The position numbers and the translations under genes were made by a program. Source: a virus. Taken from it: a DNA stretch of 35,693 nt. Location: positions 1 to 35,693 of the IMG/VR virus record IMGVR_UViG_3300020190_002979. One strand, given 5' to 3'. Within the stretch, counting starts at the first letter, position 1, and every line of letters starts with the position of its first letter. The notes below the pieces were generated by a model. It was not told where the DNA came from and made no database searches. It saw nothing but the letters and a program-made list of their open reading frames with translations. This document shows, piece after piece, positions 1-6,824 of the stretch.

Positions 1-105
1 AAGAAAATAATTATAAAAATCTTTAGCAAAGTTTAATTTTTTATCATCGCTTTCAACTAAAAACTCTCTTATCTTGGTTTTAATAAATTTTCTCAAATCT
101 TTCAT
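1..105 (-). CDS. Partial leader-motif protein, N-terminus only
   Basis: The minus strand opens with ATG at 105 and stays open to the window edge, giving 35 residues. They begin MKDLRKFIKTKIREFLVESD. The basic/hydrophobic start ending in L-V-E matches the leader on many other proteins here. ATATTTATA lies 13 nt upstream. The remainder is outside the window, so no function can be given. Confidence 0.6.
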   Translation of the reverse strand, partial: MKDLRKFIKTKIREFLVESDDKKLNFAKDFYNYFL

Positions 106-118
106 CTTTTCTTTTATA

Positions 119-127
119 TATAAATAT
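119..127 (-). promoter_or_regulatory. ATATTTATA upstream element
   Basis: Exact ATATTTATA on the coding strand, 13 nt before the ATG at 105. Confidence 0.4.
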
Positions 128-182
128 TAAGAATTAAAACTTCCACCCTTTTTATTTCTTCTTGTAAATTTTTCATATCGTA

Positions 183-590
183 TTAACCATTATACTCAAC
201 ATCATTATCATCATAATACTCCTCCCAATATTCGTCTCCATCATGACCATAGGTTTTAACATTATTACCATTATCATTTCGAACTCCTACTTGCCAAGCA
301 TTTTCATTTTCATAATAAAACCAGTAATGTTTTCCGTTTATTGGATTAACATCCACCAAAAATACATCACTACCGTTTTTAATTTTTTGTGATATATTTT
401 TTTCAGGTTTAATTTTTTGCATAAATAAAGTTTCTAAAATAAACATTATTTTTTCATCATCAGTAATATTAAAATTATAATAAATGTCTTTTAGATATGG
501 GGGCGAAATTAAAAATGCAACTTTTTTAAGTTGGTTTATATTATCGACCTCTTCCTTTATGATATAATTAATTTTTTTTCTATTAATCAT
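183..590 (-). CDS. Leader-motif protein, acidic C-terminus
   Basis: The product is 135 aa and begins MINRKKINYIIKEEVD, with an I-K-E site near residue 12. The following part (I-x-P-P-Y-L near residues 29-33) resembles the start of the plus-strand protein at 29331-29831, which has I-K-E-E-V-D followed by I-E-P-P-Y. The two are probably paralogues in their N-terminal half. The C-terminus is rich in Asp, Glu, Tyr and Trp. It contains no catalytic motif I recognise. It lies 3 nt downstream of the next leader-motif gene, so the two are probably cotranscribed. Capsid packaging is inferred from the leader only. Confidence 0.7.
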   Translation of the reverse strand: MINRKKINYIIKEEVDNINQLKKVAFLISPPYLKDIYYNFNITDDEKIMFILETLFMQKIKPEKNISQKIKNGSDVFLVDVNPINGKHYWFYYENENAWQVGVRNDNGNNVKTYGHDGDEYWEEYYDDNDVEYNG

Positions 591-593
591 TTT

Positions 594-1235
594 TTATTTA
601 CATTGACCCCATTCGAAACTTCTTACTCTACATCTTTTTTTACTAGTCACACTTATGTTAAACGCACATAGTATTGCATTTACCAACCATAAACCTATTA
701 AAGTTACTAATACTACACTAGCAATAGTTAATACTAAAGCTGGCATAGTAAAACTACCAAATAGTGTAACAAGTGCCATAGAAGTTCCAAAAAATTCTTT
801 TAAAACTTCTTCATCACCTGATTCAGTTTTTTCTGCTTCAGATTTTTTAGCTTTTAAATTTTTAAATAACTTTTTTAAATCTTTAACTGTTAAAGTATTT
901 AAAAAGTCCACAAACTTATTTATATATTCTTTTATAATATTTAATATTTCTGTTGCCTTATCTTTAAATTTTTCTTTAACAACTTGACCGAATTTCTTTT
1001 CAACATATGAATCCATATCAGACATTTGACAAATTTCTGTATTGTCTAATGAATTAATTACGTCTTCTTGGTTGGTTAGGGATATACCTATTTCATTCAT
1101 TATTTCTTCACCACCATCTGATTTTAATTCATCCATAAATGACATTTTATTGTCATCATCTATATCATATTCTTTAAGTAATTTTTTATTCGCCTCTAAT
1201 ATTAACTCTCGTTTTATTTTACTAATTCTTCCCAT
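594..1235 (-). CDS. Leader-motif protein with C-terminal membrane segments
   Basis: The 213-aa product starts MGRISKIKRELILEANKKLL, with L-I-L-E and L-K-E sites in the first 22 residues. Residues of about 25-145 are charged and helical. Two hydrophobic stretches at about 150-190 could span a membrane, and a short Arg/Cys-rich tail follows. I do not recognise the family. A soluble, Lys/Glu-rich N-terminal half plus membrane helices would suit a capsid-internal protein that inserts in the host membrane after injection, but that is speculation. Confidence 0.65.
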   Translation of the reverse strand: MGRISKIKRELILEANKKLLKEYDIDDDNKMSFMDELKSDGGEEIMNEIGISLTNQEDVINSLDNTEICQMSDMDSYVEKKFGQVVKEKFKDKATEILNIIKEYINKFVDFLNTLTVKDLKKLFKNLKAKKSEAEKTESGDEEVLKEFFGTSMALVTLFGSFTMPALVLTIASVVLVTLIGLWLVNAILCAFNISVTSKKRCRVRSFEWGQCK

Positions 1236-1255
1236 AACAATTTTTTTTCTTTTTT

Positions 1256-1483
1256 TTATTTACATATTGTACTTTGTATTGCTGACCACCAAGTATCTGA
1301 TTCATCTACTTCTGAATTACCTGTCATACCATACTCATCCAATTCCTTTCTTATTTCAATAGTCGATTCTTTCCACATTCTTAAAGGTTTTTTTATTTTA
1401 TCCCACATCTTAGGATTTTCTTTCATTGTCCCTATATGGTTTTCTAATAATTCTATACCTTCTTCATATGTATCTACACTCAT
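1256..1483 (-). CDS. Small hypothetical protein
   Basis: This 75-aa protein begins MSVDTYEEGIELLENHIG and is mostly amphipathic helix with several Trp. It matches no family I know. The reading frame continues upstream without a break to the TAA of the 13-codon frame at 1514-1555, so the gene may once have carried that leader. Confidence 0.55.
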   Translation of the reverse strand: MSVDTYEEGIELLENHIGTMKENPKMWDKIKKPLRMWKESTIEIRKELDEYGMTGNSEVDESDTWWSAIQSTICK

Positions 1484-1513
1484 AATATTACAAATGTCTT
1501 TCTTTTTAGAAGT

Positions 1514-1555
1514 TTATTCTTTTAATACTTTTCTAATTATATTTTCTATATTCAT
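1514..1555 (-). other. 13-codon frame encoding only a leader motif
   Basis: ATG at 1555 opens a frame encoding MNIENIIRKVLKE followed directly by TAA. This is the same type of leader seen on full proteins here (compare MKNTIRKILKEE at 2762). ATATTTATA lies 3 nt upstream. The frame is in phase with the 75-aa gene starting at 1483. It may be a leader cut off by a stop mutation, or a free peptide. Confidence 0.45.
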
Positions 1556-1558
1556 ATC

Positions 1559-1567
1559 TATAAATAT
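1559..1567 (-). promoter_or_regulatory. ATATTTATA upstream element
   Basis: Exact match on the coding strand, 3 nt before the ATG at 1555. Confidence 0.4.
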
Positions 1568-1569
1568 TA

Positions 1570-2223
1570 TTAAAGTTTAGAATCTATGTCTGCACCAATT
1601 AATTTATAAACGGGTCTATCCCCATGTGGTTCAATTCCACCAATTGGTGGTTCAATTAGTGTCGCCCCAAGTGCTTGATATTTTTTATAATAATTTCTTA
1701 CAGAAGATTCGTTATATTTTGTCAATCCTCCCCATCCCCACGATCCTTGCACTGCAAATATTTTAGCATTAGGAAATGTTTTTTTAACTGCAGAAAATAA
1801 TCCATCAATATCGTTTTCAAAATTAGAATAACCACCATTAGTTCCCGTACAAAGAATTACATTTTGAACTTCAGGACTTACTGGGTATTTTTTTACAGAA
1901 TCTCTTAACCAATTTACAGTTGTACTTCCTTTTTGTAAAGTTGATTCCCCTTCAGAACCTGATATCATTTGTGCTTTACTTGTCCTTTTTGCGACGTATT
2001 TTGTTTGTGAGTCCCCTATAATTATATTTTTTGGTGTTTTACCTTCTTCAGTGTTTTGTTCTTTTGAATTATCCTTTTTTATACCCTTCCATAATTCACT
2101 ACCAATATAATCAGTTTTGTCTCCAGAACCACCTTCATCCGCACCCATTTTGGTAAATAAAACTCCACTACTGTATTCAATAAGATGTTTAATTTTATTT
2201 ATTTCCTCATTTAAATTCCTCAT
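1570..2223 (-). CDS. Probable SGNH/GDSL hydrolase with leader motif
   Basis: The product has 217 aa. Residues 1-16 (MRNLNEEINKIKHLIE) carry the leader with L-N-E. After a Gly/Ser/Thr linker, IIIGDSQTKYVAK gives an SGNH block I with GDSQ at 70-73, where Ser72 would be the nucleophile. ILCTGTNGGYSN at about 123-134 fits block III, with G-x-N near 127-129. A late G-I-E-P-H-G-D (about 196-202) could supply the catalytic His of block V. SGNH enzymes are esterases or deacylases acting on lipids, peptidoglycan or polysaccharide acyl groups. With the leader, a virion-carried esterase is a reasonable inference. The substrate is unknown and block II is weak. Confidence 0.6.
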   Translation of the reverse strand: MRNLNEEINKIKHLIEYSSGVLFTKMGADEGGSGDKTDYIGSELWKGIKKDNSKEQNTEEGKTPKNIIIGDSQTKYVAKRTSKAQMISGSEGESTLQKGSTTVNWLRDSVKKYPVSPEVQNVILCTGTNGGYSNFENDIDGLFSAVKKTFPNAKIFAVQGSWGWGGLTKYNESSVRNYYKKYQALGATLIEPPIGGIEPHGDRPVYKLIGADIDSKL

Positions 2224-2231
2224 CAGTAAAA

Positions 2232-2762
2232 TTACTTACCATATATTATTTCTTCAAGTTTTCTTTTAGATACTTTAATTATTTCCCCTTGATTATAAGG
2301 TCTTAATTGACTCATTTGTTTTGCGGTAGACACTGAATATCTATTTTCATTTTCAAACCATTGACCATCTTTATTAACAAATATTGGGTACCAATTATAA
2401 GAATAAACTACATACACACCTTTCACATAGTTTGCGTGTGTGTTACTACCTTTAAAAGGTATTTTTGCGGTAACTAAATCTCTTCCTGTTGAATTACTAG
2501 TAGATAACTTTTTTTTAGTAACATCAGTTCTAATTAATTCATCGTATTCATCTTTAAAATAATTATCTTTGAATAATTGAAATAATTCAAACGCATCTAA
2601 CCCAGAAAACCCAAAGTTTTTATCAATAAACTGAATAATTTTACTATATGGAGTTTTAAGGTCAAAACCCTCATCTTTTAATGTTTTGATAACATATTTC
2701 TCTAATTTTTCTTTTCTGTCATCAACTTCCTCTTTTAATATTTTTCTGATAGTATTTTTCAT
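2232..2762 (-). CDS. Leader-motif protein with shared helical domain
   Basis: The 176-aa product starts MKNTIRKILKEEVDDRKEKL. After the leader, residues of about 22-70 contain a helical pattern ending F-G-F-S-G-L-D-A-x-E-L-F-x-L-F. The same pattern is seen in the proteins at 12630, 15415, 19687 and 25918, so this is probably a common small domain. The C-terminal half is Tyr- and Asn-rich and unrecognised. The gene is followed after 8 nt by the SGNH hydrolase gene. Confidence 0.65.
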   Translation of the reverse strand: MKNTIRKILKEEVDDRKEKLEKYVIKTLKDEGFDLKTPYSKIIQFIDKNFGFSGLDAFELFQLFKDNYFKDEYDELIRTDVTKKKLSTSNSTGRDLVTAKIPFKGSNTHANYVKGVYVVYSYNWYPIFVNKDGQWFENENRYSVSTAKQMSQLRPYNQGEIIKVSKRKLEEIIYGK

Positions 2763-2765
2763 ATA

Positions 2766-2774
2766 TATAAATAT
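2766..2774 (-). promoter_or_regulatory. ATATTTATA upstream element
   Basis: Exact match on the coding strand, 3 nt before the ATG at 2762. Confidence 0.4.
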
Positions 2775-2800
2775 AATAAATTTTTAAAATAATTGCATAA

Positions 2801-2827
2801 AAAAATCCACACTAAGTATGGATTTTT
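2801..2827 (-). terminator. Rho-independent terminator
   Basis: A perfect 9-bp stem (AAAAATCCA / TGGATTTTT) encloses a 9-nt loop and ends in T residues. It lies between the holin-like gene and the next minus-strand gene, so it should end the holin transcript. The A/T arms would make it work in both directions. Confidence 0.7.
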
Positions 2828-2846
2828 ATTTGTAATAGTAAAATTA

Positions 2847-3017
2847 CTAAGATTTTTTAATTTTGTCAATAAATGACCAAACAAAACCAATAGCCGTCAT
2901 TAAACCACCAGTAACTTCGGTTACTAATGTTTCATCAAAATATCCTAACATAACCACTGCACCACCTACACTTGTAAGTATGTGTCTAATTAAGCCTAAA
3001 ATTTGTTCTTTACTCAT
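2847..3017 (-). CDS. Holin-like small membrane protein
   Basis: This 56-aa protein begins MSKEQILGLIRHILTSVGG. Two hydrophobic segments (about residues 8-25 and 33-50) are separated by a short charged turn, and the protein ends in a Lys-rich tail. The layout fits small phage holin-like proteins, which form membrane lesions at the end of infection. No endolysin is adjacent, so the role is inferred from topology and general likeness. The gene ends in TAG and is followed by a terminator at 2801-2827. Confidence 0.6.
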   Translation of the reverse strand: MSKEQILGLIRHILTSVGGAVVMLGYFDETLVTEVTGGLMTAIGFVWSFIDKIKKS

Positions 3018-3048
3018 TTTTTTTATTTTAGTTATTTGTTATTATACC

Positions 3049-3057
3049 TATAAATAT
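3049..3057 (-). promoter_or_regulatory. ATATTTATA upstream element
   Basis: Exact match on the coding strand, 31 nt before the holin-like ATG at 3017. Confidence 0.4.
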
Positions 3058-3075
3058 GTTTAATCAAATCAAAAA

Positions 3076-3726
3076 TTACATTTTTTGCCAATTATTTTTT
3101 AAAAAATCTTTTTTAACATTTTCATGTTCGTAGTTGGGTAATTCAATTGCCCTATCTTTCAGTATTGATTTTAACTCATCGTGTAGATTAATGGTGTTGG
3201 TATATTTACCTAATTGTTCTTTCCAAAACTTTTTAGAGAACCAAGATTCTATATCACTACCACTAGATTCTATTTTTTTTAGTAATCCCTTAGTTAACCA
3301 AGGATCTATCAGTCCAACAAAATCGTAATCATTTAAAACATTTTGTATTTTTAAAGATCCTGTGGAAAAACCATTTACAGAAGTTATATCTAAATTATTT
3401 GTATTATATAAAATAGAATTTTTTTGTTGTGTTAATTTTTGAACGTCTTTAATTAAATCATTAAAACCCTTATCAAATCTAGATAAAATAACTATTTTAC
3501 TTTTTAATAATTCTTCTGGTATATCTTTCAGTAATTCTTCTGGTGTGTCTAATAAACCGCCATATATAACTGTTGCCTGATTGGTGTCGTTATTTGGTTT
3601 ACTAACAATGTATTTTTTAGATTTTTCTAATTGATGATCACCCATATCCTCAATAGAATTATCATCTAATTCTAATCCCATCATTGATTTGATTTTCTCT
3701 ACCTCTTCGTTTAAAATATTTTTCAT
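3076..3726 (-). CDS. Leader-motif protein, possible alpha/beta-hydrolase fold
   Basis: I chose the ATG at 3726, giving MKNILNEEVEKIKSMMG. It restores the leader (L-N-E) and overlaps the stop of the upstream microgene as ATGA. The 217-aa protein has alternating strands and helices. N-G-F-S-T-G-S-L near the middle resembles the nucleophile elbow (G-x-S-x-G) of alpha/beta hydrolases, and L-I-D-P-W follows about 20 residues later. The acid and histidine cannot be placed with confidence, so the enzyme call is weak. It lies next to the SGNH hydrolase block and shares its leader type. Confidence 0.6.
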   Translation of the reverse strand: MKNILNEEVEKIKSMMGLELDDNSIEDMGDHQLEKSKKYIVSKPNNDTNQATVIYGGLLDTPEELLKDIPEELLKSKIVILSRFDKGFNDLIKDVQKLTQQKNSILYNTNNLDITSVNGFSTGSLKIQNVLNDYDFVGLIDPWLTKGLLKKIESSGSDIESWFSKKFWKEQLGKYTNTINLHDELKSILKDRAIELPNYEHENVKKDFLKNNWQKM

Positions 3727-3809
3727 ACTACAAATCCATAAGCAGTGATTAAAAGTGCCATCATTATACACATAAAAATGTACCATAATTTTTCTTCTAA
3801 TTCTTCCAT
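3723..3809 (-). CDS. 28-aa single-span membrane protein
   Basis: It begins MEELEEKLWYIFMCIMMALL and continues as one hydrophobic helix to a TGA stop. That stop overlaps the next gene's ATG by 4 nt, which argues for translational coupling. ATATTTATA lies 9 nt upstream. No family is recognised. Confidence 0.55.
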   Translation of the reverse strand: MEELEEKLWYIFMCIMMALLITAYGFVV

Positions 3810-3818
3810 GTTATATAA

Positions 3819-3827
3819 TATAAATAT
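3819..3827 (-). promoter_or_regulatory. ATATTTATA upstream element
   Basis: Exact match on the coding strand, 9 nt before the ATG at 3809. Confidence 0.4.
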
Positions 3828-3835
3828 ATTATTTT

Positions 3836-4075
3836 TTATAAATCATCTAAACACCATATAGGTGTTTTTTCACCTACATAACTACCCATAACATTGAAGT
3901 GGAAATACTCTAAAGCCTCTTCTTCTGTCATTTCAATAGATAAAATATCTATACACTTACTTACGGAATAGATTAATCTCATTGAGTGTTGATCAATACC
4001 TATTATTGCATCATCAAAACCATCCGCTTTAAGTATCTCATCTTCGGGAAACCATTCTAAAATTTTGTCTAACAT
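3836..4075 (-). CDS. Small conserved-looking protein, unknown function
   Basis: The 79-aa acidic protein starts MLDKILEWFPEDEILKADGF. G-F-D-D-A-I-I-G and the ending G-x-x-T-P-I-W-C look like a compact conserved phage family, but I can assign no function. There are no membrane segments and no leader motif. It lies 4 nt downstream of the lipoprotein gene, probably in the sigma-factor operon. Confidence 0.65.
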   Translation of the reverse strand: MLDKILEWFPEDEILKADGFDDAIIGIDQHSMRLIYSVSKCIDILSIEMTEEEALEYFHFNVMGSYVGEKTPIWCLDDL

Positions 4076-4079
4076 ATTT

Positions 4080-4214
4080 TTATTTTTTAGAAACTTTTTC
4101 TATTTTTTTATGCTGAATTTTACCATAAGCATCACAATCAGCCTTTTTGGTAGTCTTGCAACTAATTATAATCATTGATATTGCGATTATTAAATAAATT
4201 ACTTTACGATTCAT
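4080..4214 (-). CDS. Small lipoprotein
   Basis: A 44-aa frame from ATG at 4214 encodes MNRKVIYLIIAISMIIISCK, then a short Lys/Asp tail containing D-C-D-A-Y-G. The basic start, hydrophobic core and I-S-C at residues 17-19 form a lipoprotein signal of the Bacteroidetes S-C type. Lipidation at Cys19 would leave about 26 residues outside the inner membrane. The start overlaps the sigma-factor stop by 11 nt. Phage lipoproteins often block superinfection, which is a possible role here. Confidence 0.6.
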   Translation of the reverse strand: MNRKVIYLIIAISMIIISCKTTKKADCDAYGKIQHKKIEKVSKK

Positions 4215-4731
4215 AAACTTTATTTTTTAATTCTTTCATCATTTTTTGTTTTGCCCTATGTAAATGGGACTTAGAAGTTCCTTCATTAATTTTTAATATT
4301 TTAGCAATTTCTTTATGTTGTAAATTTTCATAATAATACATAGTCATTACTGTCTTATATGATTTTGGTAACGATTCCAATACAAATTCAATATCATTAA
4401 ATTTTTCTTCTCTAAAATCTTTATCTTCATCGATAACGAAATCTATATTATCACAGAACTCAACAGAATATTTTTTTTTCCTTAAAAAATCGATAGACAA
4501 ATTTTTAAAAATTCTATATACCCATCCTTCAAAATTACCCTTACCGTTATATTGATCAATACATTTGTATAGTTTTAAGAAACCATTTTGTAATATATCT
4601 TCACTATCCATATCATTTTTAATAATTGACTGTATAGTGTTATAGGCTAACTTTTGGTAGCATCGGTATAATTCAGATTGAGAAATTTTATCTCCTTTTT
4701 TACAACCTTCAATTACTTCATTTATTTCCAT
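4204..4731 (-). CDS. ECF-type RNA polymerase sigma factor
   Basis: The protein has a sigma-70 region 2 (S-E-L-Y-R-C-Y-Q, then D-M-D-S-E-D-I-L-Q-N-G-F and F-E-G-W-V-Y-R-I) and a region 4 (S-L-P-K-S-Y-K-T-V-M, then H-K-E-I-A-K-I-L and E-G-T-S-K-S-H-L-H-R-A-K). The region 4 wording is typical of Bacteroidetes ECF factors. It should redirect host RNA polymerase, possibly to ATATTTATA promoters. I prefer the ATG at 4731 (MEINEVIEG) to the one at 4740, because a host-type promoter at 4751-4781 would leave almost no leader for the latter. No anti-sigma factor is adjacent. Confidence 0.9.
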   Translation of the reverse strand: MEINEVIEGCKKGDKISQSELYRCYQKLAYNTIQSIIKNDMDSEDILQNGFLKLYKCIDQYNGKGNFEGWVYRIFKNLSIDFLRKKKYSVEFCDNIDFVIDEDKDFREEKFNDIEFVLESLPKSYKTVMTMYYYENLQHKEIAKILKINEGTSKSHLHRAKQKMMKELKNKVYES

Positions 4732-4750
4732 ATAAAACATAATTAGGTTT

Positions 4751-4781
4751 CAAAGATAATTAAAAAAATAATTAAAACAAA
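4751..4781 (-). promoter_or_regulatory. Bacteroidetes-type promoter for the sigma gene
   Basis: On the minus strand TTTG (4781-4778), a 19-nt spacer and TATCTTTG (4758-4751) match the -33/-7 pattern TTTG-N19-TAnnTTTG. Transcription would start near 4745. Confidence 0.7.
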
Positions 4782-4785
4782 ATTT

Positions 4786-4956
4786 TTAATTAATTATTTT
4801 TCTGATTGTGCCGTCATCATATACTTCTATAAGTAATCCTTGAGTTGTCAATGTACTACTAAAACTTTCGTATATTAAGTATTGATTGCATTGTGACAAA
4901 ACATCCACATTCAGTAAAAAGATAAACCCAAATAAAAGTGACAATAATTTTTTCAT
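4786..4956 (-). CDS. Small secreted protein
   Basis: The ATG at 4956 gives 56 aa starting MKKLLSLLFGFIFLLNVDVL. This is a clear signal peptide with probable cleavage before Q-C-N. About 33 mature residues follow, ending in E-V-Y-D-D-G-T-I-R-K-I-I. An earlier ATG at 4998 would only add a hydrophobic extension. The signal style is common in Flavobacteriia. Function unknown. Confidence 0.55.
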   Translation of the reverse strand: MKKLLSLLFGFIFLLNVDVLSQCNQYLIYESFSSTLTTQGLLIEVYDDGTIRKIIN

Positions 4957-4998
4957 ATTTATATTTAAAAAAATGTAAAGACACAAATAAATGAGCAT

Positions 4999-5394
4999 TT
5001 AATGATTATATTTTATCTTTACCTTTTCTGATATAGGGATTGGGTCACCATTCTCATCAATCCTAACAAATTTTATATTTGTACTTAGGACTACATTTTG
5101 TGTGCCAGAATACACGTTATGTGATCTAGCTTCTAAATGTAAAGTTAAAGAAGTATCCCCAATACCCAATACCTTACCATATATTTTTATTAACTGACCT
5201 TCTTTGGCTGGTTTTTTAAATATACATTCATCTATTTTAACTGTAACCATTCTAGGTGTATCAGATACTTCCATTGCATAGGCAGCACCTGCAGCGTCTA
5301 ACCAAGCCAATAATTTACCACCAAATAAATTACCATGAAATCCTAAATCCGATTTTTTAATCGGGTGTGTCGAGATTAAATTAAAATCATTCAT
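4999..5394 (-). CDS. Acyl-CoA thioesterase, hotdog fold
   Basis: The 131-aa length is normal for a single hotdog domain. The H-G-N-L-F-G-G-K-L-L-A-W-L-D-A-A segment at about residues 20-35 holds the long helix and catalytic Asp of the YciA/BACH acyl-CoA hydrolases. The strand segments R-M-V-T-V-K-I-D and K-I-Y-G-K-V also fit. Family members hydrolyse acyl-CoA to free acid and CoA in the cytoplasm. The start overlaps the thymidine kinase stop by 8 nt, so the two genes are cotranscribed. A phage copy would be an auxiliary lipid-metabolism gene. Confidence 0.85.
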   Translation of the reverse strand: MNDFNLISTHPIKKSDLGFHGNLFGGKLLAWLDAAGAAYAMEVSDTPRMVTVKIDECIFKKPAKEGQLIKIYGKVLGIGDTSLTLHLEARSHNVYSGTQNVVLSTNIKFVRIDENGDPIPISEKVKIKYNH

Positions 5395-5962
5395 ATTCTT
5401 TTTTCATTTTTTTATAATACTTTCTACCGACAGGTTCATAAGAATCATTACCACCTATCATAACTTTGTTACCAGAAAAAACAGGTATACCATCATTCAT
5501 TCTCATATTCATAGATGTTTTATCATCGTACCGACAAACTGTTTTTAATTCTTCTATTTCATCTGCCAAAGTCATAAGATAAATGGATCCCTCAAAAGGT
5601 TCTCCTTTAAAATCTGATCTTAACCCATATACAATCACATCACAGTCTAATTCATCGACTATATCAGTAAGTTGCCAAACCTGACTTTTAGTTAGGAACT
5701 GTGATTCATCGATAAAAACACAATCACATCCGAAACAATTTTCGGAAACAAATTCAAATAAATTAGTAGATTCGTCAAAACAATATGCTTCCCTACTAAT
5801 ACCTATTCTGGAGGCAATTTTATTTTTACCGTACCTATCGTCCAAACATGAAGTGAAAAGTATAATATTTCTTTCCCTTTCTTCATAGTTGTAAGCCGTT
5901 TTCAATAGATCTAATGATTTTCCTGCACCCATAGTTGAGTATCTAAAATGTAACTTTGCCAT
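5387..5962 (-). CDS. tdk: Thymidine kinase, type II
   Basis: The 191-aa product carries the P-loop M-G-A-G-K-S (residues 11-16) and F-I-D-E-S-Q-F (83-89), with the Walker B Asp85 and the catalytic Glu86. It phosphorylates thymidine to dTMP and feeds phage DNA synthesis. The C-terminal lasso region keeps the R-M-N-D-G-I-P-V and G-G-N-D-S-Y-E-P shape. It lacks the paired cysteines of the usual zinc site: only V-C-R-Y-D remains, and the last C-x-x-C/H is replaced by V-G-R-K-Y. The length is normal. Confidence 0.92.
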   Translation of the reverse strand: MAKLHFRYSTMGAGKSLDLLKTAYNYEERERNIILFTSCLDDRYGKNKIASRIGISREAYCFDESTNLFEFVSENCFGCDCVFIDESQFLTKSQVWQLTDIVDELDCDVIVYGLRSDFKGEPFEGSIYLMTLADEIEELKTVCRYDDKTSMNMRMNDGIPVFSGNKVMIGGNDSYEPVGRKYYKKMKKEYE

Positions 5963-6014
5963 AATTTTTTTTATAAGTATAAGTATTTATTATTATAAAA
6001 TAAAGTGATAAGAT

Positions 6015-6440
6015 ATGAAATATAAGTTAAGTAAAGAAGAAATTGGTAGATTATTATCTGATTATGAATATATGGGTTATGATGAAGAATCGGCAATAGA
6101 TGATTTAGTAGATTTAGTTTCATATCTTAATAATTTAAAATCACCACTAACTTTATATAGAATAATTTGTTCAGATAATAAAGAGGGGATTAACCTATCA
6201 AAAGTCGGATCCCATTTTTCACTTAATAAAGAAAATCTTACAACCAATCACTATAGAAGAGGTAGTATTGCAGGTGATTGTAGAGGTGAAAAGGTATTTC
6301 TTTTAACTGTATCTGCAGATAAATCATTAATACATGTAATGGAAACGCTATCGAACAACATTTTATATCCACACGAAGAAGAAATAACTCTTAAAAATTA
6401 TGGTATCGGTGCAGTTGTTTTAGGCACTAAAGAGTTATAA
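6015..6440 (+). CDS. Possible mono-ADP-ribosyltransferase
   Basis: This 141-aa plus-strand protein begins MKYKLSKEEIGRLLSDYE. It has L-T-L-Y-R-I (Arg49), G-S-H-F-S-L (about 65-70) and Y-P-H-E-E-E-I-T-L (118-126) in that order. This resembles the R / S-x-S / E-x-E triad of arginine-type ADP-ribosyltransferases such as phage T4 Alt and Mod. These transfer ADP-ribose from NAD to host RNA polymerase and translation proteins. It is short but near the size of ModA/ModB. The start L-S-K-E could be a leader variant. The 3' end overlaps the convergent neighbour by 6 nt. The assignment rests on motif order alone. Confidence 0.5.
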   Translation: MKYKLSKEEIGRLLSDYEYMGYDEESAIDDLVDLVSYLNNLKSPLTLYRIICSDNKEGINLSKVGSHFSLNKENLTTNHYRRGSIAGDCRGEKVFLLTVSADKSLIHVMETLSNNILYPHEEEITLKNYGIGAVVLGTKEL

Positions 6441-6824
6441 TTTATCCCAAGTACCGTTATTTAATAAGATATAGGAATTTACATATTTTTTATCCCACTC
6501 TTTAGGTGAAATAATACTCAAAAAATGTGTACCGTTATCCCTCTCATATAAATGATACACCTCACCAACTATTGGTTGGAAGTTATAGTCAGAATCATAA
6601 ATTAATTTAGTATTGACGTATTTAGATACTAATTCTTCATATTCTTTTTTGATTTCACTTAACCTACTGTTAAAAAATTTATCCGCCTTTAAACCTTCAC
6701 TTTTATCAACAACTATGGGGTTAAACTTTTGTGTTCCCACAGTTGTTGGGTATTGTTTTAAACTAGCATCAAACTTACCAGTTTCATCGTTATATACTAT
6801 GTTGTCAGGATATTTTTTTATCAC
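6435..6824 (-). CDS. DUF2452-like protein
   Basis: The 129-aa protein starts MIKKYPDNIVYNDETGKFDA. Its later segment F-Q-P-I-V-G-E-V-Y-H-L-Y-E and L-S-I-I-S-P-K-E-W resemble DUF2452, an uncharacterised family I associate with Bacteroidetes. There are no catalytic residues to name. Its ATG overlaps the stop of the upstream IMPDH/GMPR gene (ATGA), so they are coexpressed. Confidence 0.6.
   Translation of the reverse strand: MIKKYPDNIVYNDETGKFDASLKQYPTTVGTQKFNPIVVDKSEGLKADKFFNSRLSEIKKEYEELVSKYVNTKLIYDSDYNFQPIVGEVYHLYERDNGTHFLSIISPKEWDKKYVNSYILLNNGTWDKL

Noticed and set aside
655-987. Plus-strand open frame opposite the 594-1235 gene
   Set aside because: It is antisense to a gene with clear leader and membrane features, and its protein is low-complexity Ser/Phe/Asn, as expected from a reversed AT-rich gene.
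1514-1516. Stop-codon reassignment (TAA read as sense)
   Set aside because: TAA, TAG and TGA all end clear genes elsewhere (for example the holin-like gene with TAG and the 25568 gene with TGA), so the standard code holds.
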